From contig OX637339.1 of the NCBI GenBank assembly GCA_951799405.1, positions 3,782,001 through 3,846,000 on the forward strand: a stretch of DNA of 64,000 nt. The letters are read 5' to 3'. The position numbers were made by a program, and so were the translations under genes. The notes under the pieces were generated by a model. It did not search any database. It was not told the origin of the DNA and saw only the letters and a list, made by a program, of their open reading frames with translations. Every line of letters starts with the position of its first letter. Positions within the stretch are counted from its first letter, which is position 1. This DNA is from Agapetus fuscipes (taxonomy: Eukaryota > Arthropoda > Insecta > Trichoptera > Glossosomatidae). Shown piece by piece: positions 52,819 through 63,225 of this stretch.

Positions 52819-52955
52819 GAATTTTCACAGTGTTAATACACAAACAATACAAAATATATGAAAATAAAAGTGTTTAATTTGAAGCCTAAAAATGAAAAAT
52901 TAACAAATTATTGAATATGAATTTTCACAGTGTTAATACACAAACAATACAAAAT
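52819..52955 (+). repeat. 38-bp direct repeat, 99 bp apart
   Basis: ATGAATTTTCACAGTGTTAA...CAATACAAAATA occurs at 52819-52856 and 52918-52955, overlapping the right end of H3. This may be a partial tandem copy of the element's terminus. Confidence 0.8.
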
Positions 52956-53324
52956 AAAAATATATTAACACCACTTTTAAGGTTTCTTTTTCTCATTGCC
53001 GATCCCCAGAATCCACAGGAAAATTATCAATATTCATTTTGTGAATTTTTCTGGGAAATTCCCAGCCTTCCAGAAATAAAGCTAACAATCAAAAAAATTA
53101 ATTTTGTGTCGTGCCAGCATTGTTATTCATAAAGTTAATTCCTGAAGGCGCTCGTGTGAGCAAAAGCACTATTTAAAATACCAGAATTTAATTTGTGAAA
53201 GAGAACCAATGCTTTCATTTGAAATTTTAATTAAATATTTAGCAAAAAGGATTTTGATTTTATTTCTATAATTTAAAATTGATAAAAAAGTAGGTTTGTG
53301 ACAAAATATTATTTATTGATTGTA

Positions 53325-53462
53325 GTTTTGTTTTCGATTACGTATATAAAAATAAATACTCACGTAATCGAAAACAAGACTGTTTTTCTTTTATCATTAA
53401 ATATTATTTAATTTAAGTTTTGTAGGCTTTGGTGGTTTACCCTGTGAAAGTCCATTGTATAC
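53325..53462. repeat. Fold-back repeat H2-related
   Basis: TTTGTTTTCGATTACGT (53326-) is inverted at ACGTAATCGAAAACAAG (53372-53388). Downstream, GGTGGTTTACCCTGTGAAAG TCCATTGTAT is the reverse of the H2 3' end. The hammerhead core is not complete. Confidence 0.55.
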
Positions 53463-53815
53463 CTATATACAAATTAACAATTAATTTTAAAATTGAATTA
53501 TAATTTATTAACACAAATTCACTATTCAAATATATATTTTTTGACTCAATCGTTTTCTCCTATGAAATAATGTCATTTAATCCTATTCCCGGAAGCTCAG
53601 TGTAGGATGGCTTCAGGTTGCTGTACTTAGTCTTCTTTCGCCTTGGTGACTTTTTTTTGTAAATAGATTTCTGAAGAGGAATGCAATCCACCTATCTATT
53701 TTGCCTGGCAAGAAACAGGTTTTAACACCATCAATAATAATTTATCATTAATTGATGAGGCATTCACTTTGTAACCTTTCATTTTGAAAATATTAAAAAT
53801 CAAAAACAATTTGTA

Positions 53816-53962
53816 GATGGTTACGGGGCGAGTAAAATTTACTAATGTACGACCGGTTTCAAAAACAATGTTTCCATCATCCAATACTTTGTACCTGATG
53901 ATGGAAACATTGTTTTGGAAACCAGTCGTACATTAGTAAATTTTACTCGCCCCGTAACCATG
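53816..53962. repeat. Fold-back repeat H4
   Basis: The arms GATGGTTACGGGGCGAGTAA / TTACTCGCCCCGTAACCAT and GTTTCCATCATC / GATGATGGAAAC form an almost complete hairpin of about 145 bp. The left arm has lost the CUGA core; the right arm keeps it. Confidence 0.75.
53890..53932 (+). ncRNA. Hammerhead-like motif in H4
   Basis: TGTAC (53890-53894), CTGATGA (53895-53901), weak hairpin TGGAAAC-ATT-GTTTTG, GAAA (53918-53921), CCAGTC (cut predicted after 53927), GTACA (53928-53932). TGTAC pairs with GTACA over 5 bp and GUC is the classical triplet. Stem II is the weakest of the set. Confidence 0.5.
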
Positions 53963-54001
53963 TACAGATTGTTTTTTAATTGGTAATTTTAAATTTTTTA
54001 A

Positions 54002-54175
54002 TAATTTATTCTTTTTATTTTAATGAATTATTAATTCATAATTACCCAATGACATTTGCTGAACCAGGGTCAAAGTCGTCATCGATAGGACATGACGGGA
54101 TTCAAACTTGCGCTTGTTTCAATGACGCTAATTCAAGGGCCAACGCCTTATCTGCTTGACCATATCAGCGACTAT
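54002..54175 (-). mobile_element. SINE-D, diverged copy
   Basis: On minus: ATATGGTCAAGCAGATAAGG CGTTGGC head, GTTTGAATCCCGTC, GACTTTGACCCTGGTTCAGC; 3' part replaced by AT-rich sequence. Confidence 0.6.
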
Positions 54176-54333
54176 AACTACAAAGTATATACAGATTATG
54201 AGAGATGATTTTCCGAAACCTGTCATTGAGTAAACTATTTATAGTCATACAATCTAAGAAAATATATTTATTATCTCTTAAGATGAAAGATTACAGAGTC
54301 AACTAAAATCCCGATTGTTCACTGTGTCTTCAG

Positions 54334-54580
54334 CACTCCAGTGGTTCGGCAAGTCCAGCCGGTCCCGACATGTGGATGGGAGCCGCAGACTCTTCCCAGC
54401 TGGCCTGGGAGGAGGTGGCCGCTCGCCTGAGGGTTTCCCCGCGGGCAGGCTTGTCCTGGAGGGAGGCAGACGCCCGCAGCCGCCTCATCGGCTACAACGA
54501 GTTCACCGTCAACCAGGAGGAGCCCACGTGGAAGAAGTACGTGGAGCAGTTCAAGAATCCACTCATTCTGCTCTTGCTCG
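54334..54580 (+). CDS. SPoCk: SPCA-type Ca2+/Mn2+ ATPase, exon 2 (cytosolic N-domain into M1)
   Basis: The acceptor (GTGTCTTCAG) ends at 54333 and the donor GTGAGT starts at 54581. The exon gives about 82 residues: HSSGSASPAGPD, then AWEEVAARLRVSPRAGLSWR and GYNEFTVNQEEPTWKKYVEQ, ending FKNPLILLLL at the start of transmembrane helix M1. The GxNEF...PLWKKYxxQFKNPL pattern is highly characteristic of secretory-pathway Ca2+ pumps (ATP2C1/SPCA), which load the Golgi with Ca2+ and Mn2+. The base composition (GC-rich) contrasts sharply with the introns. It ends in phase 1. Confidence 0.95.
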
Positions 54581-55045
54581 GTGAGTTTATCACAATTTAA
54601 AGTGTGCCAAACCATAATATTGTAACAGCCATTACACACTAGATACATTCTAGTTTTTTTCTATGCGGCTCTGGGTTGAAAGTCAGTAGTGTATGGAGAT
54701 GCATGAAAGCTTTCACACAGTTAGTCCCGTAATATAAGTGGTAGTGAGGCATAAGGTAAGTACTAGTTGGATTGGTGAATACCGGGGCAAAACTCTCTGT
54801 TGTCCCAAATACTGGGTATTCAGTTTCTTCTGCCCTCTGAAGATGCCCACTATCTTGCCACCGGAAAGCTCTTTGGCATCAATTTCATAATTTTAAATAG
54901 ACAAAGTGTTATAGTTCTCCAGTGATACAAAGTTGAACTGAATAGAAAGCTTGATTCCGTTTTGTGTTGCATTACCAAGAATCAAAAGGTGACCGTCCGA
55001 TTAGAAGTCCAAGTAGTTGACCATTAGGTTTGATCTTCCAACTAA
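54581..55045 (+). other. SPCA intron 2, first part, unassigned
   Basis: No repeats recognised before the MITE at 55046. The full intron 2 runs 54581-59329. Confidence 0.6.
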
Positions 55046-55606
55046 GGGCCGGTCTTATAAACATCCGTTAGTTCAATGTCGTACCAAATTTACCGAAATA
55101 TAATACAAACGTCACATTTTTTGTCTTATAAGAATCCGTTTGTTTTATTTCCGTAAAAGTTACCGACAGATCTAACTGACAGCCGACCCATCGATTAATG
55201 GCAGATACCGGCCGGTTAGTTAAGGTTTGAGGTTAGGTCAGCTGTCAAAGCATTGTTTCTTTGCGGTAAGTTTTGCGCGTCATTGGACTACTACGCTCTA
55301 TCCTGTTGAAGATAATTTCTTCCAAAAGTGATAGATAATTCATTAAAAAAATTCTGTCTTAGTCGTTTTCGTATTTGTCAAAAGCAATTTTAGGTTATGT
55401 TTCGTCTTTGACAGCAAACGGATGACGTATGTTCATGAATGTACGTAAAAAATCATCAAAAATACGAGTGCATTATTGAGAACTAACGGACGGTTAAAAA
55501 AACTTTATAGGACGACCATCGGTAAGATGAGTCCGTAAACGTCCATCCGTTAGTAACTTGCCGAGATACTTAAGGATATTTGGTCTCTTGTTTATAAGAC
55601 CGGCCC
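55046..55606. mobile_element. Harbinger-like element (561 bp), second family
   Basis: GGGCCGGTCTTATAAAC and its inverse GTTTATAAGACCGGCCC, flanked by TAA (55043-55045 and 55607-55609). Subterminal CATCCGTTAGT words occur in both halves. No transposase frame. Confidence 0.85.
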
Positions 55607-55641
55607 TAAGTGAGAATCAGCTTAGACAGAGGTTTTTGCTA

Positions 55642-56440
55642 AGTTTTTTTTTTTTTTTTTTTTTTTTTTTTATTGTAGCAAATTAATGCTAATTTAAACA
55701 ATTTGATATCAAGTCAAAACAAAAACAGTTATGTCAGAGGCGCTGTGCAAGTAGGAACCTTACAGCTTTCTCCTTAAATTTGATTACGTCACTAGTTTGT
55801 TTGATTTCCGCTGGTACTTTATTATATTCATCAAATCCTCTGTGCAGAACTCCTCTGTCATATTTCACTGTTCTTACTTTTAACTTTCTTAAATCATTTT
55901 TCCCTCTAGTATCATAGCTATGTACATCCTTATTTCTAATTATGAATTTATCCAAATAAACAGGCAATAACTTATTTTCTAATCTATATATAAACATAAA
56001 TGCATTCAACTTAAGATACTCCTCCACATTCAACCACTCTAAGCTAACCAACATATCTGAAATTTTAGTATCATACTTCTGATTTAGAATCATTCTCATC
56101 GCTTTATTTTGTAATTTTTGGAACGAATTTAGATATTCTTTATTTGCCATGTATATAATTGTTGAGCAATATGAGAAATGAGGCTTAATCATAGTATTAT
56201 AAACATTTATTTTATATTCAGTATTTAAAAATTTCTTTATCCTACTTAATAATCCTATTTTTTTGCTAACTTTTTTAATTATATGATCAAAATGGTACTT
56301 AAAATTTAACTTATCATCTATTATAACACCTAAATACTTAATTCTATCAACTATTTCTAATTTCTTATTATAAACCTGAACATTAATGCTACATTTATTT
56401 CTATTATTCAGTATTATTACTTTTGATTTTTCAGTTGATT
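55642..56440 (-). mobile_element. Non-LTR retrotransposon 3' fragment with long poly(A)
   Basis: On minus a frame stays open for more than 230 codons, from about 56430 (VDRIKYLGVIIDDKLNFKYH) to MIKPHFSYCSTIIYM, LQNKAMRMILNQ, LLPVYLDKFI and VLHRGFDEYNKVPAEIK, ending at 55734. These are the C-terminal landmarks of LINE reverse transcriptases (YLG..ID.KL, KPHF.YC, LQ.KAMR.I). A T28-30 run at 55643-55671 is its poly(A) tail. The intact frame and long tail suggest a young, 5'-truncated insertion in the SPCA intron. Confidence 0.85.
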
Positions 56441-57407
56441 TCAGTTATTTGTTTTTATTTTATTCTACTGATATTTTTTAAAATTGTTATGCATATTAGG
56501 CTCTACCTGTATAATATTTTCTTGAAATAAATCTACCTATCTATGTATCTATAAGCTATCCACATATCTGTGATAATGCTCTAAAGACCTTGATGCTACC
56601 CCTTTAGCAAGGATCTAAATTACAAATATCTGTACGGTAAATACTTTTGTGTAAACTAGTCGTCTCTCAGCTAGGGGAAATGCATATGACATATTCTAAA
56701 AAAATACCTAACATATTTCATATTGTCTTGTGATGTAACTTCTTTATGAATATTCTACCTTTATGCGTGCTCGCTGGCAAAATAACCTATCTGCAAATAT
56801 TTAATCTCAAGTCCATTGCTCGCGGTTTCTTTAAGTTTGTTTTTGTAGAATAATAAAACTATTGCTATCACCAGTTTGTGTGTATGCAGATAAGCTTCCT
56901 TTTTACGTTTATAAAATACAGTTTTATCTAACCAATTGATGTACTTAAAACAGGTGACCTTACCAACGTTAACTAAAGACAAGACAAGAGAGGATTATTC
57001 CTTTAATTTTTATTTTTTTACAATATAATTGATGTTGTAAATTTGCTTCTTTGTAATCCAGAATTATCTCTGTTCATTTCTTATTGTGACAAAATGATGT
57101 ATATTTATTTATGCAACATTTTATTACTATATAATTTTTTTTTTATAAAAATGTTTTTTTTTGGTAGCTATATTATACATAAGTTCACTTTTATCAGCAA
57201 AAAATCCACTAATTGTCACACACACATGTGAAGTCTGTACACTTCTCCAAATGCAAAACTCTATATTCAAACAAAACCATAGCTTTTACTAAAAATGTAT
57301 GAAAAATATAATTCTCACTAGATGTGCTCTTGGGAAAACACTGTGTTTATGAATTCAACCTAAATTTGATTACTATGTTTTAGTTTAAACATAAAGTTTT
57401 ATACTTT
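56441..57407 (+). other. SPCA intron 2, unassigned AT-rich part
   Basis: No gene, repeat or inverted repeat recognised in about 970 bp. Confidence 0.4.
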
Positions 57408-57690
57408 GGTTACTAGTCCGTTGTCTAGTCGTTAACTACAGATTCTCCATCCGTATGTCGTGGGTTCGATTCCAGGCAGAGCATTAAAAAAAATCATTAG
57501 ATTTTCAAAAGATGCTCTTTGCCTGATTGAAAATCAATATTGGTCACTGTATGTACATTCAGCCTTACAGCAGCTGGGTCTTGCTTGTGTAATTATCGCC
57601 TTTCATAGAGACAACCAAGCTCGTAGAGGGCTCTTGAGGTATGGTTTACACAAAACAGTGCTTAAACATCTTAATACTACTCATTATTTA
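57408..57690 (+). mobile_element. SINE-B, diverged
   Basis: Head ACTAGTCCGTTGTCTAGTCG with a good B box (GGGTTCGATTCC), tail GAGGTATGGTTTACACAAAA. Older than most copies. Confidence 0.7.
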
Positions 57691-58389
57691 CTAGGTATCT
57701 ATGATCAAACAGATAGTTGTCTCTCTTTTATTCCTATAAACGGCACAATCTGACAATTGTCAATATATCAATACCTTTACGGTAAAACTAAATAAGTGAC
57801 ATGTTTAGCTAACATGAGTTTCTCAGATAAATGCATATTTTTTCCTATTTTCTAAAAGAGAAACCTCAAAAAAAGAGTGATAATCCTGTAGCTTAGAATA
57901 TTTTCATTAGAAATTCCTAATAATAAGTCCTCTTACTATGAGAAGTTACTTCCGTCGAAATGTTTTATCCTCGATTTCTCAAATCAGTGAATCAGAGCTT
58001 ATCTAGTTTAACCTTTAAGGTGGCAATATAACTGTTTATAAATCCAGGATATAGCTTTTGAAAAGTATTAATTAAATCATGACAAAAACATGGAATCCTG
58101 ACGTCACTAATTTAATCTATGAATTTATTTTTAATCTCAAGATAAATTTTATCTTACCACGGTACAATTGACACGTCTTTTTACTCATCGCAGTGTGATC
58201 TTAATCATGATGCTTTTTTCATGTACCTACAGGGCATGTTTTGATTCATATGGTTACTAACTACAAAAACTGAAGAATTGACAGATAACATAAAGGAACT
58301 TACTTTAGATAAACATGTCTACTTTATCATAATAAATAATCTCCAAAAAAAATTTAAGATTACAATTATATGTGAATGGGCCGTCAATC
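57691..58389 (+). other. SPCA intron 2, unassigned
   Basis: AT-rich, no family recognised. Confidence 0.4.
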
Positions 58390-58627
58390 TATAATCTAAG
58401 TTGCAAAGATATATTACAATATGTATATGCAATACCATAAGTAGACACATATAAGTTCGCACTTACACATGCCGCATGTGGACTTACAACATAAAAATCC
58501 GATCTCAAATGAACATAGGCCCTGCAACTCTTGCCGATCTTCCCTGAAACTATGAGTGACATTGGCAAAGTGAACTATTTTTTTACAGTATGAGTGCTCA
58601 ACTTCATGCCAACCTGTAAGTCAAGGA
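58390..58627 (-). repeat. Rep-A copy
   Basis: AATCTAAGTTGCAAAGATAT to ATGCCAACCTGTAAGTCAAG. Confidence 0.75.
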
Positions 58628-58789
58628 ATATAATCAACATAATTAACACTCAACTTATCAAAATTGAATTTTTTTCTTGTGTACACTATTTGTGAAATTC
58701 AGATATACCTAAAATTATGCTGGGGATAATGCTACAAGAAGTTACACTATGTGTGTAGCTTAGTTATGTTGCGTTTATAAAGTTTCTTG

Positions 58790-59015
58790 ACTTAAAAGTA
58801 TGAGGCTAACCAACTGTTCGTAAAAAATGGTTCACATTGCTAATGTCATCCAGCAAGAGCTGCACGGTCTTTGTTAATTTTAGAATTGTGTTTTTATTAT
58901 ATTTTAGAAGTAAACGTATAGCATGTATAAGCGTAAACCTATATGTTTCTACTTGCGGTCAAATATTTTTTACATGGATCTTAAATTTAAATATATCTTT
59001 GCAACTTAGATTAAA
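58790..59015 (+). repeat. Rep-A copy, degraded
   Basis: TTTCTTGACTTAAAAGTATG to ATCTTTGCAACTTAGATTAA, with a deletion removing the CACCCCTGTTTCAGGG block. A SINE-C scrap (GTTACACTATGTGTGTAGC) precedes it at 58740. Confidence 0.65.
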
Positions 59016-59078
59016 GACGGGGGATGAAACAGTTGATCTTATTGATTGTAGAGGCATTAACTTTGTAATCGTTCATCA

Positions 59079-59178
59079 TTAAAGATAAAGGAAAAACAGC
59101 TTTGTTTTCGATTACTTGAGTATAAAATATATATACTCAAGTAATCGAAAACAAAGCTGTTTTTCTTTTATCCTTAAA
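59079..59178. repeat. Perfect hairpin, H2-related
   Basis: GAAAAACAGCTTTGTTTTCG ATTACTTGAGTATA (59091-59124) is exactly inverted at 59131-59164. Flanks and the CGATTAC...GTAATCGAAAAC core resemble 53325-53388. It lies about 150 bp before SPCA exon 3. Confidence 0.8.
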
Positions 59179-59329
59179 CAGTTGATTATTTATGTTTTAT
59201 TTAGAAGTGGTATGGATTGTCCTAAAGCGCTAAAACTAATACGTTTTAAACACACTAATTCAATGTATAATAATTGGTAATTTAAACAAAATATCCCATT
59301 ATTTATCCACCATTTTGTTTTATTTTTAG

Positions 59330-59486
59330 GCTCGGCATTTGTCAGCGTTTGCATGCGTCAGTTTGACGACGCCGTCAGCATAACTGTGGCCATCATCATC
59401 GTTGTGACTGTCGCCTTTGTCCAGGAATACAGGTCCGAGAAGAGTCTTCAAGAATTGACCAAGCTCGTACCACCAACATGCCATTG
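59330..59486 (+). CDS. SPoCk: SPCA-type ATPase, exon 3 (M1-M2 hairpin)
   Basis: Acceptor TATTTTTAG, donor GTAAAT. The 157 nt encode residues 118-170 of the reconstructed protein: the rest of helix M1 (SAFVSVCM), the short lumenal loop RQFDDAVS, helix M2 ([17 protein letters not shown]), then [18 protein letters not shown], the linker to the actuator domain. This is nearly identical in form to ATP2C1. The exon ends after TG of a cysteine codon that is completed by the T starting exon 4. Confidence 0.97.
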
Positions 59487-60256
59487 GTAAATAAAACAAC
59501 CATTAAATAATACTTTACTACATAAGATTTTTGCTCAGATTTTTCCAAAAATAATTTAGTCAATATTAGTAGGTATATTTTTAATGCACACTCTTTTTTA
59601 TCAGATGGTCAAATATACATTAATGTTAGCATCCATTAATATTTTTAAAAAGTAAAAAAAAGAACAACAAAAGAGCAAAGTTTATCTGTCAAAATTATTT
59701 GAAAATGGAACATATTTTTCAAATTTATCTGGTAAGGTACAAAAACGAATATATTTTTTTACCTGCCTGTTTATGTTACCCCGCTACTTTTGAGTAAATT
59801 CATTCAACTGTAAAATGTAAAATAAATTAATGAAAACTACCTGTCAAAATTATTTGAAAATGGAACAGGTGTTTTAAATAAATCAGGTAGGTACAATTAT
59901 TTTTTACCTTCCTGTCATTATCGCTTAGCTACTTTTTAGTAAATCTATGCAACCATGTCTTAAAAAAAAAGAAATGAATTAAAATTGTTTGTCAAAAATA
60001 TTTGGAAATCAGAAATCTCTTGCAAAACCTTGTACACAAACTAAAGGATGATCAATTATTAGAAATGCGTCATTTATCATTTATAATACTTGTCTTAGTA
60101 AAAGTGAACAACCAAAAAAATTTAGAAAATCAATTTCAATTAAAGAAAGATTCATGAAAAAGCAATGGAAGGAATTTTTAGAAGATCTTTATTTTACCTA
60201 TCATCCTAATATACAAGTATATTTAATTTGATTCCAATATCCATGTTATGTAGTAC
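59487..60256 (+). other. SPCA intron 3, first part
   Basis: AT-rich. A phrase like CCTGTCAAAATTATTTGAAAATGGAACA recurs near 59680 and 59845, indicating a loose tandem duplication of about 165 bp. Confidence 0.5.
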
Positions 60257-60516
60257 TAAATCTAATCTAAATCTAAGCTGCAAAGATATGTATCATTTGA
60301 GATTCATATTAAATGCATTCCCACAAGCAGACATGCATAATTTCGCACTTACACACGCCGCATGTGGACCTACAATATAAAAAACCCAATCTCAAATGAA
60401 CATAAGCCCTGCAACTCTTGCCGACCTTCCCTGAAGCAGGGGTGGCATTGGCAAAGTGAACCATTTTGTACAGTATGGGTGGTCAGCCGCATACCAACCT
60501 ATCAGTCAAGGAATTA
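60257..60516 (-). repeat. Rep-A copy
   Basis: AATCTAAGCTGCAAAGATAT to CAACCTATCAGTCAAGGAAT; full length. Confidence 0.8.
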
Positions 60517-60889
60517 ATTACAATTACAATGGAAAGTAATGCAGGGAGTAAAATGAAATAAATTCAAGAAATATTTTAATTATGCCATTAATGTTTAAGT
60601 ATAAAAAAAAACAAATATTCATGAATAAGTAATAAAAAAAAAGAGGATTTAATACCTTTATCCATATTGTGAGTTTTAGAGCACCAAAAACTTTGAAATA
60701 ATTACCATAAAATTTTATGTAATTTATTTTTACAGTCCATTTATTAGTTTGTTTTCTTATCTGTTTGTTTACTTGTGGTGTGCCAAATTTGACATTAAAA
60801 ATTCCAGCCTTCTCCATTTCGGATTGGAGCATTGAAATTTCATAATGGTTCTGGCCACCTAACAACTTCAGACACCCTTGTAAAATATG
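60517..60889 (+). other. SPCA intron 3, unassigned
   Basis: Nothing recognised. Confidence 0.4.
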
Positions 60890-61150
60890 ACCAGTCTGTT
60901 GTCTAGTGATTTAGGCTTCGGACCCGTAAACGAAAAATCGTGAGTTTGAATCCCGGCGGAGCATAAAATATGTACCATTAGTATTTGCAAAAATTTCTCT
61001 TCACTAGGTTAAAAAATTCAAATGCCTTTATCAAAAACCGACCACCAAAGGTACATCCAGCCTTACTGATAATGGATCTTGCTTACAGATGGCTCTTGAG
61101 GTGTGATTCACACAAATGCAGCGCTCACCAAATAAATCATCCTTATATTA
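60890..61150 (+). mobile_element. SINE-B, diverged
   Basis: Head GACCAGTCTGTTGTCTAGTG, B box GAGTTTGAATCCC, tail GAGGTGTGATTCACACAAAT, GCGCTCACCAAATAAATCAT, then TATTATTATT. Confidence 0.75.
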
Positions 61151-61589
61151 TGTATTATTATTAAAAATAAAATTATGAAACAAATGGACTTTTCAACATC
61201 AAAGATAGTAAAACATCAACTCCTCCTGTCTCCCGAAGCAGTTGGTTGGCATCCTTCTTTCCCATCTCGGTTTACGGCTGCCATTTCTCCTTGTTCCACC
61301 TGGATGTGTCGGAAGGATTATCCTTGATATGTGTGGAGATGGTGTTCTCTGCACATGTCTGGTATTGAAATTCATTAATTGTGATGGAAAATTCACAATT
61401 ACTTAAATTTTCTGACTATTTTCTGTTTTTAGCCATGAAATGTGTGAATTTTCATCTGTATTTATTTTCTCCACAAAGACCACGCAGAAAAATGTAATGA
61501 AATCTAATTGAACTTTGCCAGTATTCTGCTTTTATATTTGATTTTTCGTTGATGTCTATGATCTATAATCTATGTGATAAAGAAAAATC

Positions 61590-61790
61590 TCATATCCTCG
61601 GTGAGAATCGAACCCTCTGTTTTTAAACAAAAGTTTTCTACCAACTAATATTTCAACTCAACAAAAAAATGAGATTTTTAACGCAACTAACTACACAATA
61701 GTGTAACTTCTTGCCGCGTTCTCCTCGAAGTGGTCGCATGTGGCGAGTGAACCTTTTTATTTTTACAGGTAAGGGGGCCGGCCGACATAA
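61590..61790 (-). mobile_element. SINE-C, internally deleted
   Basis: 3' block ACACAATAGTGTAACTTCTT ... CATGTGGCG and B-box-like GAGAATCGAACCCTC; lies immediately before exon 4 (about 30 bp from the acceptor). Confidence 0.65.
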
Positions 61791-61821
61791 AAATGTAATT
61801 TTTTAATAATTATTTTTTCAG

Positions 61822-62092
61822 TCTTCGCGATGGCAAACTGGAAACCTTCCTGGCCCGCAACCTGGTCCCCGGAGACATTGTGTACCTGAACGTCGGGGAC
61901 CGAGTGCCCGCCGATATCCGTCTCCTGGAGGCCAACGATCTGTCTGTGGACGAGTCCTCCTTCACCGGGGAGACGGAGCCGGCCAGCAAGCACGCGGGCA
62001 CCGTGTTCAAGGCCGGCGGGGGAGGCGGGCACACCAGCACCAAGAAGAACATCGTCTGCATGGGCACGCTCGTCAGATGCGGCAATGGAAAG
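61822..62092 (+). CDS. SPoCk: SPCA-type ATPase, exon 4 (actuator domain, TGE loop)
   Basis: Acceptor TTTTTTCAG and donor GTACAT. It codes for residues 170-260: [38 protein letters not shown], then [20 protein letters not shown] (residues 218-220) is the glutamate loop that drives dephosphorylation of P-type ATPases. A glycine-rich insert ([14 protein letters not shown]) stands where other SPCA proteins also vary, followed by [15 protein letters not shown]. The exon ends in phase 0. Confidence 0.97.
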
Positions 62093-62208
62093 GTACATTG
62101 TCTGAAACCACTTAGGAATCTTTACAATATAACATTTTCTACTTAAACTATTTTCATTGAATATTCTTCCCACAGGTCTTTTTCACCATGCTACATAGCT
62201 TATACATA

Positions 62209-62768
62209 GCGTTTGACCGGTTCTGACTCGTAATCGGAAGATTGTGGCATCCCGGTAGAGCACAAAAAATATACAATTTATATTTTCAAATATGCTCTTT
62301 GCTGGGTTGAAAAATTCATAAACCTTTACCAAAGACCAGTCCCTAAAGGTCCATCCAGCCTTACAGCAACTGGGTCTTGCTTGGGAATTGGCGCTTTCTA
62401 CAGCGACGACCAAGCTCGCAGAGGGCTCTTGAAGTGTAATTCACACAAAAACAGCACTAATCTAATCTAATCTAATCTAAGTTGCAAGGATATGTTACAT
62501 TGGAGATTCACATTACATGCATTCTCACAACCAGACACGTACAAGTTCGCACTTGCACATGCCTCATGTGAACCTACAACATAAAAACCAAATCTCAAAT
62601 GGACATACACCCTGCAACTCTTGCCGTCCTTCCCTGAGACAGGGGTGACATTGGCAAAGTGAACCATTTTTACAGCATGGGTGGTCAGCCGCATACCAAC
62701 CTATAAGTCAAGGAACACACACACAGCACTCACCAAAAAAATATTCTAATATTATTATTATTATTATT
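62209..62768 (+). mobile_element. SINE-B split by Rep-A
   Basis: 5'-truncated head (CTGACTCGTAATCGGAAGAT) and body 62209-62458; the end of the tail resumes at 62722 (ACAGCACTCACC ... ATTATTATTATT). ACAGCAC on both sides of the Rep-A is a 7-bp target duplication. Confidence 0.75.
62459..62716 (-). repeat. Rep-A copy nested in SINE-B
   Basis: TAATCTAATCTAATCTAATC tail at left, CCTATAAGTCAAGGAA at right. Second case where the element's ends are set by a target duplication. Confidence 0.8.
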
Positions 62769-63100
62769 TAAGTTCCGTTACTAAACTGTGGGTAACGTAC
62801 ATTGTCATGTCTCTGAAGAGTTATGTTTTGAATAGCAAGTTGAACTTTTTCTGGTTGACATTTCGTATTTGTAAGGTTTAATTTACATGTCTGAATCTGT
62901 CAGATTTTTAGTTCAAAAATAGACTTTGATAGAGCAACAATCACTAGATTACAAACGCCCTTGGAATGACTGCATCACAAATCGGCAACAAAATCACCAA
63001 CTCATCATCATGATTGCAAGGGATGAACCAAAGGTTTTAAAGAAACATTACAAGATTTTATGTATGACGGAAGCGTGACAAGCGAGCGTTAGTCGTTTCC
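62769..63100 (+). other. SPCA intron 4, unassigned
   Basis: No repeats recognised. Confidence 0.4.
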
Positions 63101-63106
63101 ATCTCA

Positions 63107-63143
63107 ATAATTGTTGATTCCAGGGCATCATGGTGAGCAAGCT
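63107..63143 (+). other. Pseudo-exon: partial duplicate of the exon 5 acceptor
   Basis: ATTGTTGATTCCAG-GGCATCATGGTGAGCAAG closely copies the acceptor and first codons of exon 5 (ATTGTTGTTTGCAG-GGCATTGTGGTGAGCACG), 102 bp upstream. The frame then runs into TAA, so it cannot replace exon 5. GTGAGC could act as a donor, giving a 9-nt micro-exon in frame. Confidence 0.6.
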
Positions 63144-63225
63144 ACCTAACCTAACGTAACCTGGACAAATAAGATAATTTTTCTCCCCGCTTTTTCATAT
63201 AATCAGAGTCCATTGTTGTTTGCAG

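Larger units (their letters stand above)
52528..52858. mobile_element. Fold-back retroelement H3 with two hammerhead-like motifs
   Basis: A palindrome of about 280 bp (52528-52812) centred near 52668, with almost no mismatches, followed by ATGAATTTTCACAGTGTTAA. The 13-bp word TGAAAATAAAAGT flanks the unit (52515-52527 and 52859-52871). No coding capacity. Confidence 0.8.

Noticed and set aside
61199..61396. 65-codon minus-strand frame in SPCA intron 3
   Set aside because: No match to any family that I recognise; flanked by SINE fragments; not supported by splice sites.
61763..62173. 136-codon minus-strand frame opposite SPCA exon 4
   Set aside because: An antisense shadow of the GC-rich exon; no matching family, and the plus strand is clearly coding.
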